IMG/VR virus record: IMGVR_UViG_3300047277_000010 | Coordinates: 1 to 39,451 of that record | Length of the DNA stretch: 39,451 bases | Direction: 5' to 3' (one strand) | Source: a virus | Shown: piece after piece, positions 29,416 to 37,973 of the stretch | Numbering within the stretch: position 1 is the first letter of the stretch | How the letters are laid out: each line of letters opens with the position of its first letter | Made by a program: the position numbers and the translations under genes | Notes under the pieces: model-generated | Seen by the model: the letters and a program-made list of their open reading frames with translations, nothing else | Databases searched by the model: none | Told to the model about the DNA's origin: nothing

Positions 29416-31033
29416 ATGCCCGTTTAATACGGTCAAGGTTATATTCTTCTTTTTTAACTGGTTGGTCTGGTGGTTGTTGTGCTGGGTCTACCTGAGACAT
29501 CATTTGTGCCTGTGTAACTTGGTTTGTTACCTCTACAGGAATACCTAATCCATCTTTCTTTTCTTGATCTATTTCTTTTTGCATAGTCGTAATGTCTATA
29601 TCATTAAGACATAATACATTTCTTTGAATCCATGCTTGAGAATAATATCTTCCAGTATAGGGATCAACTTGTTGAAGTAATGATAATCTTTCTTTCATTA
29701 ATTCAGCATCTTTCATCTCTGCGAAATTGTTATCCATAATGAAATCATAGTGAATATTCTCTTTGAATTCATCCCATTCTTCAATGGTGCAGATACCTTT
29801 AAGTACACACTGAGCTCTTAATGATTGGTTGAATATATCGGAGAATTTATTTCTCATTCTATCGATAAACTTAGCAAACTTCAATTCATCCCTTGTTACT
29901 TCGGATATACGACCTAATGAAAATCCTTGACTAGGTTCTAGTCTTGAAACGGGAACATTTAATGCTTTATAAAGTTTCTTTTCGAAATATTTAACATCTT
30001 CAAGTTCACCCAAGTTTTGTCCACCTGGTAGTGTGGTAATTTCCGTACCTTTACCACCTTCTCTGCGGGGTAACCAGAAATCTTCCATCATAGACATGAA
30101 TTTACGATCATCTCTGATTTCACCGGTATTAGCATCATATACAAGTTTGTTTTTGTATTTTGCCATAATATCACGAAGATATTGTTCCGCTTTCAGTTTT
30201 GGCAAGTTACCAACATCGATATAGAATATTCTGCGTTCTGGTGCTCTTGATATACGATAGATAACTGTTGCGTCTTCTATCATACGTAATTGGTTGAGTG
30301 GTTTAATTGCTTTATGCAAATAAGACAACACTACTGCTCGTCTAGAATCCATTAGACCTGATACAACATTGATGATGGAATCTGTTGTGATTCTTACACC
30401 AACTGGTCCATAATTTGATGCTGTGCCTGAAACGACTTTATCATTAAAGATATAGTATTCGTTTACCACATTCATAACATCTACACCGGTTCTTTCGTCC
30501 TTTCTTTTCTTAATTTCCCTTACTTTTTTAAGTTTCCTTGGGTCGATGTATCTTAGTTCCTTAATACCTTCCGTTGGTTTATCTTTATCTACTATAATAT
30601 GATAGTACATTTTACCATCGATATAGTATCTTCTAAAGATGTCTTGAGCCATATTTTTATAGTTCAATAACCGTAATATGGTTTCAAATTCATCCCGAAT
30701 TGCTTTTTTAATTTTTTCTGGTTGTTTTAATGAATCTAAAACAATTTCAGTAATTCTGCCATCATCATCTTGACTAATAGCTTCATTAACGATATCATCA
30801 AGTGCTGATTCTATTTCTGGTTGCATAGCCATTTCTCTGTAACGAGAAATTAACTCAACTTCATTTTTGGCAGTACCGTCCATATCGACATACGTGCCAT
30901 AATAAGCGGCAGACGTAATTGTGAGTGCCCCATCATCATTATTTGGTGGTGAGAAAGATTGCTGTGAATTATCATCCTCATCTTTATTCTTAGAAAATGA
31001 AAATCCAAAAAGTGAAAATTTATTAGCTGCCAT
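29411..31033 (-). CDS. 20: Portal vertex protein gp20
   Basis: A 540-residue homologue of T4 gp20 (524), the dodecameric portal for DNA entry and the initiator of head assembly. YYGTYVDMDGTAKNEVELIS, REMAMQPEIESALDDIVNEA, RISRAPERRIFYIDVGNLPK, MMEDFWLPRREGGKGTEITT and NVPVSRLEPSQGFSLGRISE are diagnostic. A Gln-rich C-terminus (QVDPAQQPPDQPVK) is unstructured. It lies after the tail tube gene and ahead of core, protease, scaffold and capsid genes, exactly as in T4. Confidence 0.97.
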   Translation of the reverse strand: MAANKFSLFGFSFSKNKDEDDNSQQSFSPPNNDDGALTITSAAYYGTYVDMDGTAKNEVELISRYREMAMQPEIESALDDIVNEAISQDDDGRITEIVLDSLKQPEKIKKAIRDEFETILRLLNYKNMAQDIFRRYYIDGKMYYHIIVDKDKPTEGIKELRYIDPRKLKKVREIKKRKDERTGVDVMNVVNEYYIFNDKVVSGTASNYGPVGVRITTDSIINVVSGLMDSRRAVVLSYLHKAIKPLNQLRMIEDATVIYRISRAPERRIFYIDVGNLPKLKAEQYLRDIMAKYKNKLVYDANTGEIRDDRKFMSMMEDFWLPRREGGKGTEITTLPGGQNLGELEDVKYFEKKLYKALNVPVSRLEPSQGFSLGRISEVTRDELKFAKFIDRMRNKFSDIFNQSLRAQCVLKGICTIEEWDEFKENIHYDFIMDNNFAEMKDAELMKERLSLLQQVDPYTGRYYSQAWIQRNVLCLNDIDITTMQKEIDQEKKDGLGIPVEVTNQVTQAQMMSQVDPAQQPPDQPVKKEEYNLDRIKRAL

Positions 31034-31065
31034 ATATTTTTTTAATCCAAAATATTAATCAAAAT

Positions 31066-31085
31066 GGGGAGAAATTAATCTCCCC
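31066..31085 (-). terminator. Probable terminator between genes 19 and 20
   Basis: A perfect 7-bp GC-rich stem GGGGAGA/TCTCCCC with a 6-nt loop, 15 nt after the gp19 stop. On the minus strand it is followed by ATTTTGATTAATATTTT, an imperfect T-tract. It may attenuate rather than stop transcription into the portal gene. Confidence 0.65.
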
Positions 31086-31100
31086 GTAAAATAATAAAAA

Positions 31101-31646
31101 TCAAGTAGTTGTATCTGATTCCCAATATTGAAATGCGAATGTAGTTTGGAATTCTTCTATAGAATCATTAGAACCCCAATCTAAATCAATAGGTGCAATA
31201 TCAACAGGAAACAAACCAACGAATTTATATTTCTTTAGTGTTTTTCCATCTTTACCAAATTGTGTAACGATTGCATCAACTGTATATGCTGATGGACTAG
31301 TGCTTCCACCAGCTTCACGAACATTACCTACATGTGAAGCTATACCATTTGACCAAGATTCTAAAGCATTTCTGATAGTAAAATCTTCATCATTGATTAT
31401 TTGTAATGACCAGTCAGCAAAAGTTCTATTACCAGCAAATTTCAGTTCACGACCAAAGTAGTACATTGGTACTACTCCAGTAGAAGAACCTGGTAATTGT
31501 GCTGATTTTGCCATAAAGGTAGTTTTCTGACCAGCTATTGTAGCATTATTTACAAATGTTGGAAATACTAAAGTTACTGAAAATAGATTGGGACGGGCAC
31601 CATCACCAACTAAGTTTGATCTAAATTCTGATACATTAAAACTCAC
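31101..31646 (-). CDS. 19: Tail tube protein gp19
   Basis: A 181-residue homologue of T4 gp19 (163), which stacks into the inner tail tube. MSFNVSEFRSNLVGDGARPN, FMAKSAQLPGSSTGVVPMYY, FGRELKFAGNRTFADWSLQI and a C-terminal FQTTFAFQYWES are typical. The start is GTG at 31646, with AGGAG upstream. It follows the sheath gene, as in T4. AATAAATA variants of the late promoter overlap the sheath stop codon, but no exact TATAAATA is present. Confidence 0.95.
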   Translation of the reverse strand: MSFNVSEFRSNLVGDGARPNLFSVTLVFPTFVNNATIAGQKTTFMAKSAQLPGSSTGVVPMYYFGRELKFAGNRTFADWSLQIINDEDFTIRNALESWSNGIASHVGNVREAGGSTSPSAYTVDAIVTQFGKDGKTLKKYKFVGLFPVDIAPIDLDWGSNDSIEEFQTTFAFQYWESDTTT

Positions 31647-31676
31647 TGAGTTTCTCCTATTCGATGTATTTATTTA

Positions 31677-33371
31677 TTAAGCGCTACCAACTATTTCAGT
31701 AAAATCGACACCAGTTCCTACTGCGACAAAATTTAACTGAATATAATTAATTGAACGTGTTGGTTTAATATATATATCACCCACGAATTGGTTGGTGTCA
31801 ATAATATTTCCAGTATTGTTTGTATCATCACATACAACCTTAAAGTCATATATTCCTCTACGACCTTGTATATCTCTCAAGAATGGTGTTACTAAAGCAA
31901 TAAACTGAGCTCTGGTGAATTCATCATTAAACTCAAACAATGAATATTTTGATGCTTTTGCTATAGTTTTCTCTAGTATGATAAACAACCTTCTAACATT
32001 AATACGATCAAATGCTGATGGTTTTGCTTGAAGTGTTTTATCTCCATACAGAACTGTTCCTTGACCTGGGAATGTAGCTACTGGATTAATACCAATTCTA
32101 TATAATTCATCACGTTGTGTTTTATTTGGATTCCATGCCAATTTAACAACATTTCTTATATTTCCTCTATTAAATCCTGCTGGTGAATACCAAGCATCCC
32201 GAATAGAATCTGTATAAACACAAAGTCCTGCAATATCACCACATAATGGTATCCAACGATAGACGTTGTTATATTTATCGAACATGTATTTCCATCCAGA
32301 ATCAGCTACAACATAAGAAGAACTTATGTTTAAGTTTGTATTCCATGTTTGTATATTCGACAATTCACTACCAGGAACATTAATAACCGCACTAGATGGT
32401 GGAGAAACAAATACTACACAATCTTTTCTAGAATCAGCAATGTTTGCAACATATTTCTGTACAGTGTAATTAGCATCACCTGTGATCATAAGCGACACAT
32501 CGACTTCATCAGCATTTGAGAATAAATCCCAAGCTGTTTGTAAATTACCATCTGTTCCTAAATCATCAATACCACCAGATAGTGTTGAATTTGCTGGCGA
32601 ATCTATTGTTGTGAAGTTAGTTGAACCTGTTAGTCCCCATGTACTCGATGTTGTTGCATATGCTACAGGATCAATTGCGTAGATGTATTTAGAACTATTT
32701 AATATAGCTGTTTTGTAATAGTTTGATCTACCATAAGCATCTACAGAATCTATTGATTTTGATAAGTATGGGAAAACTTCTAATACTGTATTAGCTGAAC
32801 CTGAGAATTTACCTGTAGCATCCATAACCACAATGTGAATTTCATCATTTGCGCCATTCTTAGCTTTAACTGAAGCTGAAGTTCCTGCTGCTCCTGGAAA
32901 ATATGAAGCTACATTTTGACCATTAACTTGCCAACCAGCAAAATTACAACCAGCATCCGTTACGGAAATTATTAATCCGTTACCTAATGATCCTGGATAT
33001 CTAGCAGCAAAAGCGCCTTGTACATTTGTTGTACCGTTGTAATATGTGTTTGAATATACATCGGTATTATCAATTTTAACAACGGTTGACACACAAGCAT
33101 TTGTAGCTGTGGTACCAACAGATCGAACAACATTTAAGTTGTTTCCGTATGCCAAGAATGAACTTGCTGTGTAATAATCTATGAATGTGTTAGCGTCAGG
33201 TTTTCCAAAAGTTGATTTTAGAGTATCTTCACTATCGATTAAAATTCGTTTATTTGCTGGTCCCCAAACGAAAGAACCTGCAAATGCACCTGATGTAGTA
33301 AGTATCGATGGAACTACTGTTGTTTTATCCACCTCGGATACATTTACGCCTGGAGAGACCTGAAATGTCAT
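31677..33371 (-). CDS. 18: Tail sheath protein gp18
   Basis: A 564-residue contractile sheath subunit. The N-terminus MTFQVSPGVNVSEVDKTTVV and SGAFAGSFVWGPANKRILID, and the C-terminal INVRRLFIILEKTIAKASKY, YSLFEFNDEFTRAQFIALV and FLRDIQGRRGIYDFKVVCDD, match the T4 gp18 core that mediates subunit interlocking. The central domain is shorter than in T4 (659), consistent with surface-domain loss seen in related phages. An AGGAG site and a perfect late promoter are upstream. Confidence 0.97.
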   Translation of the reverse strand: MTFQVSPGVNVSEVDKTTVVPSILTTSGAFAGSFVWGPANKRILIDSEDTLKSTFGKPDANTFIDYYTASSFLAYGNNLNVVRSVGTTATNACVSTVVKIDNTDVYSNTYYNGTTNVQGAFAARYPGSLGNGLIISVTDAGCNFAGWQVNGQNVASYFPGAAGTSASVKAKNGANDEIHIVVMDATGKFSGSANTVLEVFPYLSKSIDSVDAYGRSNYYKTAILNSSKYIYAIDPVAYATTSSTWGLTGSTNFTTIDSPANSTLSGGIDDLGTDGNLQTAWDLFSNADEVDVSLMITGDANYTVQKYVANIADSRKDCVVFVSPPSSAVINVPGSELSNIQTWNTNLNISSSYVVADSGWKYMFDKYNNVYRWIPLCGDIAGLCVYTDSIRDAWYSPAGFNRGNIRNVVKLAWNPNKTQRDELYRIGINPVATFPGQGTVLYGDKTLQAKPSAFDRINVRRLFIILEKTIAKASKYSLFEFNDEFTRAQFIALVTPFLRDIQGRRGIYDFKVVCDDTNNTGNIIDTNQFVGDIYIKPTRSINYIQLNFVAVGTGVDFTEIVGSA

Positions 33372-33430
33372 TTTTTTTCTCCTAAATTAAATTATGTTGT
33401 TATTGGTAGAATATATAATTACCATATTCT

Positions 33431-33438
33431 TATTTATA
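33431..33438 (-). promoter_or_regulatory. T4-type late promoter before gene 18
   Basis: Minus-strand TATAAATA in the gap after gp17, 60 nt before the sheath start codon, giving a leader of about 55 nt. It drives 18 and probably 19. Confidence 0.8.
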
Positions 33439-33449
33439 CAAAACATGTT

Positions 33450-35126
33450 TTACATACTTCGCATCAATTCTTTGAAAAATCCACTATATACCTCACCACT
33501 ATTTGTGGTTTCCCATACATCTCCGTCAATTACTTCAAAAGTATGACCTCTACCATCTTCTATTATGGGTGCTGGGAGATTTTCATCATCCAGTTGGTTC
33601 ATATTTTCTAACTGTATCTGTTTTCTTATGTCGTGTGATACAATATCTTTAAAATATTTCTGTGTTGATAACCATCCAAAGATTACCAATGTCATTGCCA
33701 AATCATCATTAGAATCTGATTCGGCTGCAAATGATGTTTTATTTGCTACAAATGTGGTTAATTCTGATATTGTATTGAAATCGTTAACAATTAACTTATC
33801 ACCTTCAATCAACGTTTTTAAATTAGAACAACCAATTCGTTTAACTGCTGGAGACATTTTAAGTCCCATTTGAACACCACGACCAAATCCAGCAGAAAGT
33901 TGTTGTGGTTTTTTATTACCCGTAAAGATTTTAAATAAGTTTTCATATTCTAAATCTTGGTGGATAACATCTGCAACCTGAGGATTATTATTTATCTCAA
34001 CCAATATATAGGCATCATTATACATTCTAGCTGCATTATGTATTATGGTTGGAAATAATATAGGAGATATATTTGCATTTTGGTATGTAGCAACTTGTTT
34101 GTATGGTGTAGATGAAATATCAATAACCGAAAATGCTGAAGAATCCATATTTCGACCTTCCGACACATCTACAGATATACAGTATAGGTGGTCTTTGATG
34201 TCGTCATCATTACCTTTAATGGGATATTCATATATTACGGTTTTATCATGTTCTGCAATAGGTTCAGCAAACACCATTTGTTGCAACTTCTTACCAGATA
34301 TTAGTGTGTTTGAACTGCCCAAAAAGTAAGTGTTAAATTCCTGATCGAAATTGTGTTCACCAATATTCTTTTTGGTTTCTTTTTCCCAAGCCTCATCACG
34401 ACCAGGAACTTGAGACCAGTGTACTTCAAAATTCTTATAACTATTTCGTTCATTAATAGCATCCATCCAAATCTTATAAAACAGATTCATGCCATTTGGT
34501 GTCGATACAATAATAATTTTGGTCTTGGTGCCTGATGTGATTACAGGATAAACAGACTGCATAAACTCGTTTGCTATATTTGATGGAACAAATGCAAATT
34601 CGTCAAGAAATACGATGTTGTATGAACCAGACCGAGCAGCTGAAGATGATGTTGATGATGCTACAATTTTTGAACCATTTTCCAGTTCGATGAAACTTTT
34701 ATTCCATGTAATAATTCCTTGTTGCAACCAAATAGGTAAATTCTCATAAGCTAATTGCAATTTACCCAAGATGTCTCTTGCTGTTTGTCCTTTATTGGCA
34801 AGTATAGCGATGTTCTGTGAGTCTTGGAATAATATTGTCCATAATAGAAACGCAACGGAAACTGTAGTTTTACCAACCTGTCTAGGACATTTGGTGATAA
34901 CAAAACGATTATCATTAAACATTCTAATCATTTCTTTCTGAAATTCATACATTGAAAATGGTACTAAACCATGATCTAATGATATAATTTTCATGTGTCT
35001 TGCAAAATATACCGGGTCTTTAGAACATCTTACATATTCTTCTACTTGTTCTTGGGTATAATTTACACTTACACCTACTTTTTTTAAGAGCGGATTGTCC
35101 CTGTAAGCGGTTGATTTAATGGCCAT
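33450..35126 (-). CDS. 17: Terminase large subunit gp17
   Basis: A 558-residue packaging motor ATPase and nuclease. Walker A is CPRQVGKTT (80-88), Walker B IVFLDEFAFV (171-180), followed by the coupling segment IIIVSTPNGMNLFYKIW. The nuclease domain has ISVDVSEGRNMDSSAFSVID (metal-binding Asp) and a late SNDDLAMTLVIFGWL Asp pair. It is slightly shorter than T4 gp17 (610). The start shares one base with the gp16 stop. Confidence 0.97.
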   Translation of the reverse strand: MAIKSTAYRDNPLLKKVGVSVNYTQEQVEEYVRCSKDPVYFARHMKIISLDHGLVPFSMYEFQKEMIRMFNDNRFVITKCPRQVGKTTVSVAFLLWTILFQDSQNIAILANKGQTARDILGKLQLAYENLPIWLQQGIITWNKSFIELENGSKIVASSTSSSAARSGSYNIVFLDEFAFVPSNIANEFMQSVYPVITSGTKTKIIIVSTPNGMNLFYKIWMDAINERNSYKNFEVHWSQVPGRDEAWEKETKKNIGEHNFDQEFNTYFLGSSNTLISGKKLQQMVFAEPIAEHDKTVIYEYPIKGNDDDIKDHLYCISVDVSEGRNMDSSAFSVIDISSTPYKQVATYQNANISPILFPTIIHNAARMYNDAYILVEINNNPQVADVIHQDLEYENLFKIFTGNKKPQQLSAGFGRGVQMGLKMSPAVKRIGCSNLKTLIEGDKLIVNDFNTISELTTFVANKTSFAAESDSNDDLAMTLVIFGWLSTQKYFKDIVSHDIRKQIQLENMNQLDDENLPAPIIEDGRGHTFEVIDGDVWETTNSGEVYSGFFKELMRSM

Positions 35127-35536
35127 TATTCACCCTTCAACAACGATTGTAATTCTTTTGTGCTACCTACAAATATTGCTTTATCTATTACATTAGTATT
35201 TGATTCTTTTCTGATATTACTATCCATGTCACGCATTTGTTTTTGCATAGTAATTAATTCTTTGTTTGCTTCTACGACATTCTTTAGTAGTGTTCCAAAG
35301 ACTTCAAATGCTCTTGGTTGCTCGGATTCTTTAGCAATTCGTAAGATATCGTCCAAAGCATCCTTGCCTTGGTCGATAACATCTTGGAGATTGTCACGAG
35401 ATTGTTGATATGCATCAGTCAAATCTTGTTCTAGATTTGGTTGGTGTGAGTATTCTTTTACCACTAAAGGTTTTTCTTCTTTGGTGATAGGAACTACATC
35501 AAAAATGTTGGACATAGATTCTTCAAATTTAGACAT
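35126..35536 (-). CDS. 16: Terminase small subunit gp16
   Basis: A 136-residue, helix-rich acidic protein. NLEQDLTDAYQQSRDNLQDV then IDQGKDALDDILRIAKESEQ and PRAFEVFGTLLKNVVEANKE form the helix-turn-helix/coiled core that oligomerises in T4 gp16 (164). It regulates the gp17 nuclease and initiates packaging. The pairing with gp17 through a one-base overlap confirms the call. Confidence 0.9.
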   Translation of the reverse strand: MSKFEESMSNIFDVVPITKEEKPLVVKEYSHQPNLEQDLTDAYQQSRDNLQDVIDQGKDALDDILRIAKESEQPRAFEVFGTLLKNVVEANKELITMQKQMRDMDSNIRKESNTNVIDKAIFVGSTKELQSLLKGE

Positions 35537-35544
35537 AATTTAAA

Positions 35545-36276
35545 TTAATATTCTGTTATTGTAGATATAATGTTGTAGTTTGAATTAGCTGTTGAGTTAA
35601 ATGGATCGACAATAAACTCGGATTTCATCATTAATTCATCATTTTCTTTATTATATATGTTGGTGGTTGTGTGTTTAATTAATCCGGTCTCGGATGTATC
35701 TCGATATAAAAATGCTTTAGCTGTAAAATTCAACGTCCATATGATCATTCTGGTGTCAGAATCTCTATCACCTTCATAGTTAATTTCATATTCGGTGCTA
35801 TTTAGTATTATCGGAACCTCTTTAACCATGCCCATTTCAGGTATAAGATTAATCTTTATGGTGTAATCTGGTGTAAAATATGGTAATATGTGTTCTATGA
35901 TTTGTGTACCGTCTTCGATATTTCTAACATACAGATACAATGAAAAATCTAAATTGTATGGAACTGGCATATATTGTGATATTGCACCTGTCGGTGTTTG
36001 TGCGAAGTTCTTTATGTTTGTGTTTTGTTTTCTGGTCGCATCATAAGTCATACCATTCATTTCAAATGATAGTCTAGGTAAAGTCATTTGGATTATTTTA
36101 TCTAAATCTGGGTCAGCTTGGAGCCGCATAACATACAACTCTTTTGTTGCGTGTGCTATTGGAACAATGAATCGTTCTTGTTCGGTATCATCTGGATTAT
36201 ATCGTACTAATGTTATGTTGGAGAATAAATCACTAAATCCTGTGATAATTTTCCGTAGTATTTTATTATATACCAT
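35545..36276 (-). CDS. 15: Tail terminator / sheath stabiliser gp15
   Basis: A 243-residue homologue of T4 gp15 (272), the ring that caps the tail and connects it to the head. NITLVRYNPDDTEQERFIVP, IVPIAHATKELYVMRLQADP, LPRLSFEMNGMTYDATRKQN and YMPVPYNLDFSLYLYVRNIE are characteristic. A C-terminal region with WTLNFTAKAFLYRD completes the domain. The start shares one base with the gp14 stop, so the neck genes are translationally linked. Confidence 0.93.
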   Translation of the reverse strand: MVYNKILRKIITGFSDLFSNITLVRYNPDDTEQERFIVPIAHATKELYVMRLQADPDLDKIIQMTLPRLSFEMNGMTYDATRKQNTNIKNFAQTPTGAISQYMPVPYNLDFSLYLYVRNIEDGTQIIEHILPYFTPDYTIKINLIPEMGMVKEVPIILNSTEYEINYEGDRDSDTRMIIWTLNFTAKAFLYRDTSETGLIKHTTTNIYNKENDELMMKSEFIVDPFNSTANSNYNIISTITEY

Positions 36277-37160
36277 TAGATGCTCCCAAACGAATTAGTT
36301 TCGGACGTATCTAAAATCAAATCAGCGGTTTGTGAAATGTATTGGTTATCATACATCTCTTTCGTTGGAGATTCGTCCAAGATATCGAATGTTGTCAAGA
36401 CATAATGTGCGTTACTGGATTCACCTATAATTATATGTGTATCTATAAACTCACCAAAGATATTGGTAACCGATAATATACTTGATGTTGGTATCCATGA
36501 CTGTACCGTGCCATATGATATAGCGTTGGCTAGTGTATTGTCTGGTGATTGGAATACTATCTCTCTCAAGTTGTAATTCCCTGATCCTGATCCAGTATTC
36601 AAGTGTATAGTAAATCCAGAATCACTGACAACTTTATCAATACTATCAACCCCTGTGTTAATAACTTCTTGTGAATATTTGAATTTTTCTAATGTTAATT
36701 CATAGAAATATGGTACTTGTCTACCCAACATCATAAAATCTTTTGTTTGGTTCGTGAATGTTATTTCAAACAATTCACCAGTACCATTCATAAATGGTAT
36801 GAACACCAAATCTCCTTCTCTTGGTCTGGTGAATGTGTTTTGTGGTACTCTCTGTCCAAATGAACGTTTAGTGACAATAACTTTTGCTGTATTTTTAATC
36901 TCTAGTCCAAATTTGGAAAAGAATTCCTGGTCACCACCATATTCGGTAGCATTACTTAAATACATTTCTATAGGAAAAGCAGATTTAAATTTCTTTACTG
37001 GGTCTTCACCATATAAAATGTCTCTAGCATCTACATTATCATTGGGTAGATAAAACGTTTCAAATCCATGTATTTTAATACTTTCGCATATTAAATCTTC
37101 AATGACATGTTGCTCGGTCTTGTTATTGTAAAGATTGAAATAATTATTTAATAATGACAT
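36276..37160 (-). CDS. 14: Neck protein gp14
   Basis: A 294-residue protein. EDLICESIKIHGFETFYLPN, DARDILYGEDPVKKFKSAFP, IEMYLSNATEYGGDQEFFSK and TFTRPREGDLVFIPFMNGTG match the T4 gp14 family, part of the neck that closes filled heads and receives the tail. A C-terminal beta region is longer than in T4 (256). It lies one base after the gp13 stop, in the T4 order 13-14-15. Confidence 0.93.
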   Translation of the reverse strand: MSLLNNYFNLYNNKTEQHVIEDLICESIKIHGFETFYLPNDNVDARDILYGEDPVKKFKSAFPIEMYLSNATEYGGDQEFFSKFGLEIKNTAKVIVTKRSFGQRVPQNTFTRPREGDLVFIPFMNGTGELFEITFTNQTKDFMMLGRQVPYFYELTLEKFKYSQEVINTGVDSIDKVVSDSGFTIHLNTGSGSGNYNLREIVFQSPDNTLANAISYGTVQSWIPTSSILSVTNIFGEFIDTHIIIGESSNAHYVLTTFDILDESPTKEMYDNQYISQTADLILDTSETNSFGSI

Positions 37161-37161
37161 A

Positions 37162-37932
37162 TCAATTCATCATAAACTGAAGCGGGGCACCAAAATTAGT
37201 TTCCATTTCTTTTTCCAATTTCTCTATTTCGTCAACAGCTTCATTGAATATTTGTTGACCGTTCATGGTAACACCGCCTGGTAATTGTAATCCAGAAAAC
37301 TTCTTAAGGTTGTTACCCCAAGTTCTTTTGATTAGTGCTGTTGCATATTCTTTTAACCAACGGTCGGACCAAACTTTGGTATACACATCGGGATTAATAG
37401 AAGCATAACATTCTGCTATGATTACTGTTCCTAGTGGTGCTTCCGATGCACCCCAAGACCAATCAATGTAAAGTCTTTGCATATGTCGTTGAAATCTAAT
37501 GGGAACTTCACCAGCAAACATTATTTCCAACGATCTTAGGTGTTGCATGGTCATGGTATAATTAACATATGATGCCGATGTGAAATCATATAATTCATTT
37601 AATCTAAGTTGATATCTTAAATCAAACATGTTGATGGTTGCTTGCGAATCTGTTACTGGGAATATTCTAGTAACACCAATAATCTCCATTGGATTACCGT
37701 CCGCATCGGTTGATTCGGATAGGTCCAGATATTTTTGGTCAATTTCTTGTTGTCTTACAGCTTTGATGTAATATACTTTTTGCATACCATCAAAGTGGTA
37801 ATCCTGCCAATATTGTAATGCATCATCAATTCTGTCTTGAATCTGATCAACATCTAGATTTAATTCGATTACTGGAGCACCTAATCTACGTAGACAATAA
37901 TCCGTAAAATCTGTTCTGTTATTTATTGACAT
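37162..37932 (-). CDS. 13: Neck protein gp13
   Basis: A 256-residue homologue of T4 gp13 (309), the portal-proximal neck protein. NRTDFTDYCLRRLGAPVIEL, LDVDQIQDRIDDALQYWQDY, HFDGMQKVYYIKAVRQQEID and WLKEYATALIKRTWGNNLKK are family hallmarks. An AGGAG site precedes the ATG, and a perfect late promoter sits 24-31 nt upstream, so gp13 leads the 13-14-15-16-17 transcript. Confidence 0.95.
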   Translation of the reverse strand: MSINNRTDFTDYCLRRLGAPVIELNLDVDQIQDRIDDALQYWQDYHFDGMQKVYYIKAVRQQEIDQKYLDLSESTDADGNPMEIIGVTRIFPVTDSQATINMFDLRYQLRLNELYDFTSASYVNYTMTMQHLRSLEIMFAGEVPIRFQRHMQRLYIDWSWGASEAPLGTVIIAECYASINPDVYTKVWSDRWLKEYATALIKRTWGNNLKKFSGLQLPGGVTMNGQQIFNEAVDEIEKLEKEMETNFGAPLQFMMN

Positions 37933-37955
37933 GAAAAACTCCTATGATATTCATA

Positions 37956-37963
37956 TATTTATA
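37956..37963 (-). promoter_or_regulatory. T4-type late promoter before gene 13
   Basis: Minus-strand TATAAATA, 24 nt before the gp13 start and 11 nt after the stop of the repeat protein. Confidence 0.8.
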
Positions 37964-37973
37964 TAATCTTTTA

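Noticed and set aside
31667-31678. AATAAATA motifs before genes 19 and 23 as late promoters
   Set aside because: They differ from TATAAATA at the first position and occur in AT-rich stop-codon contexts. They are possible but not distinguishable from chance, so they are only mentioned in the gene entries.
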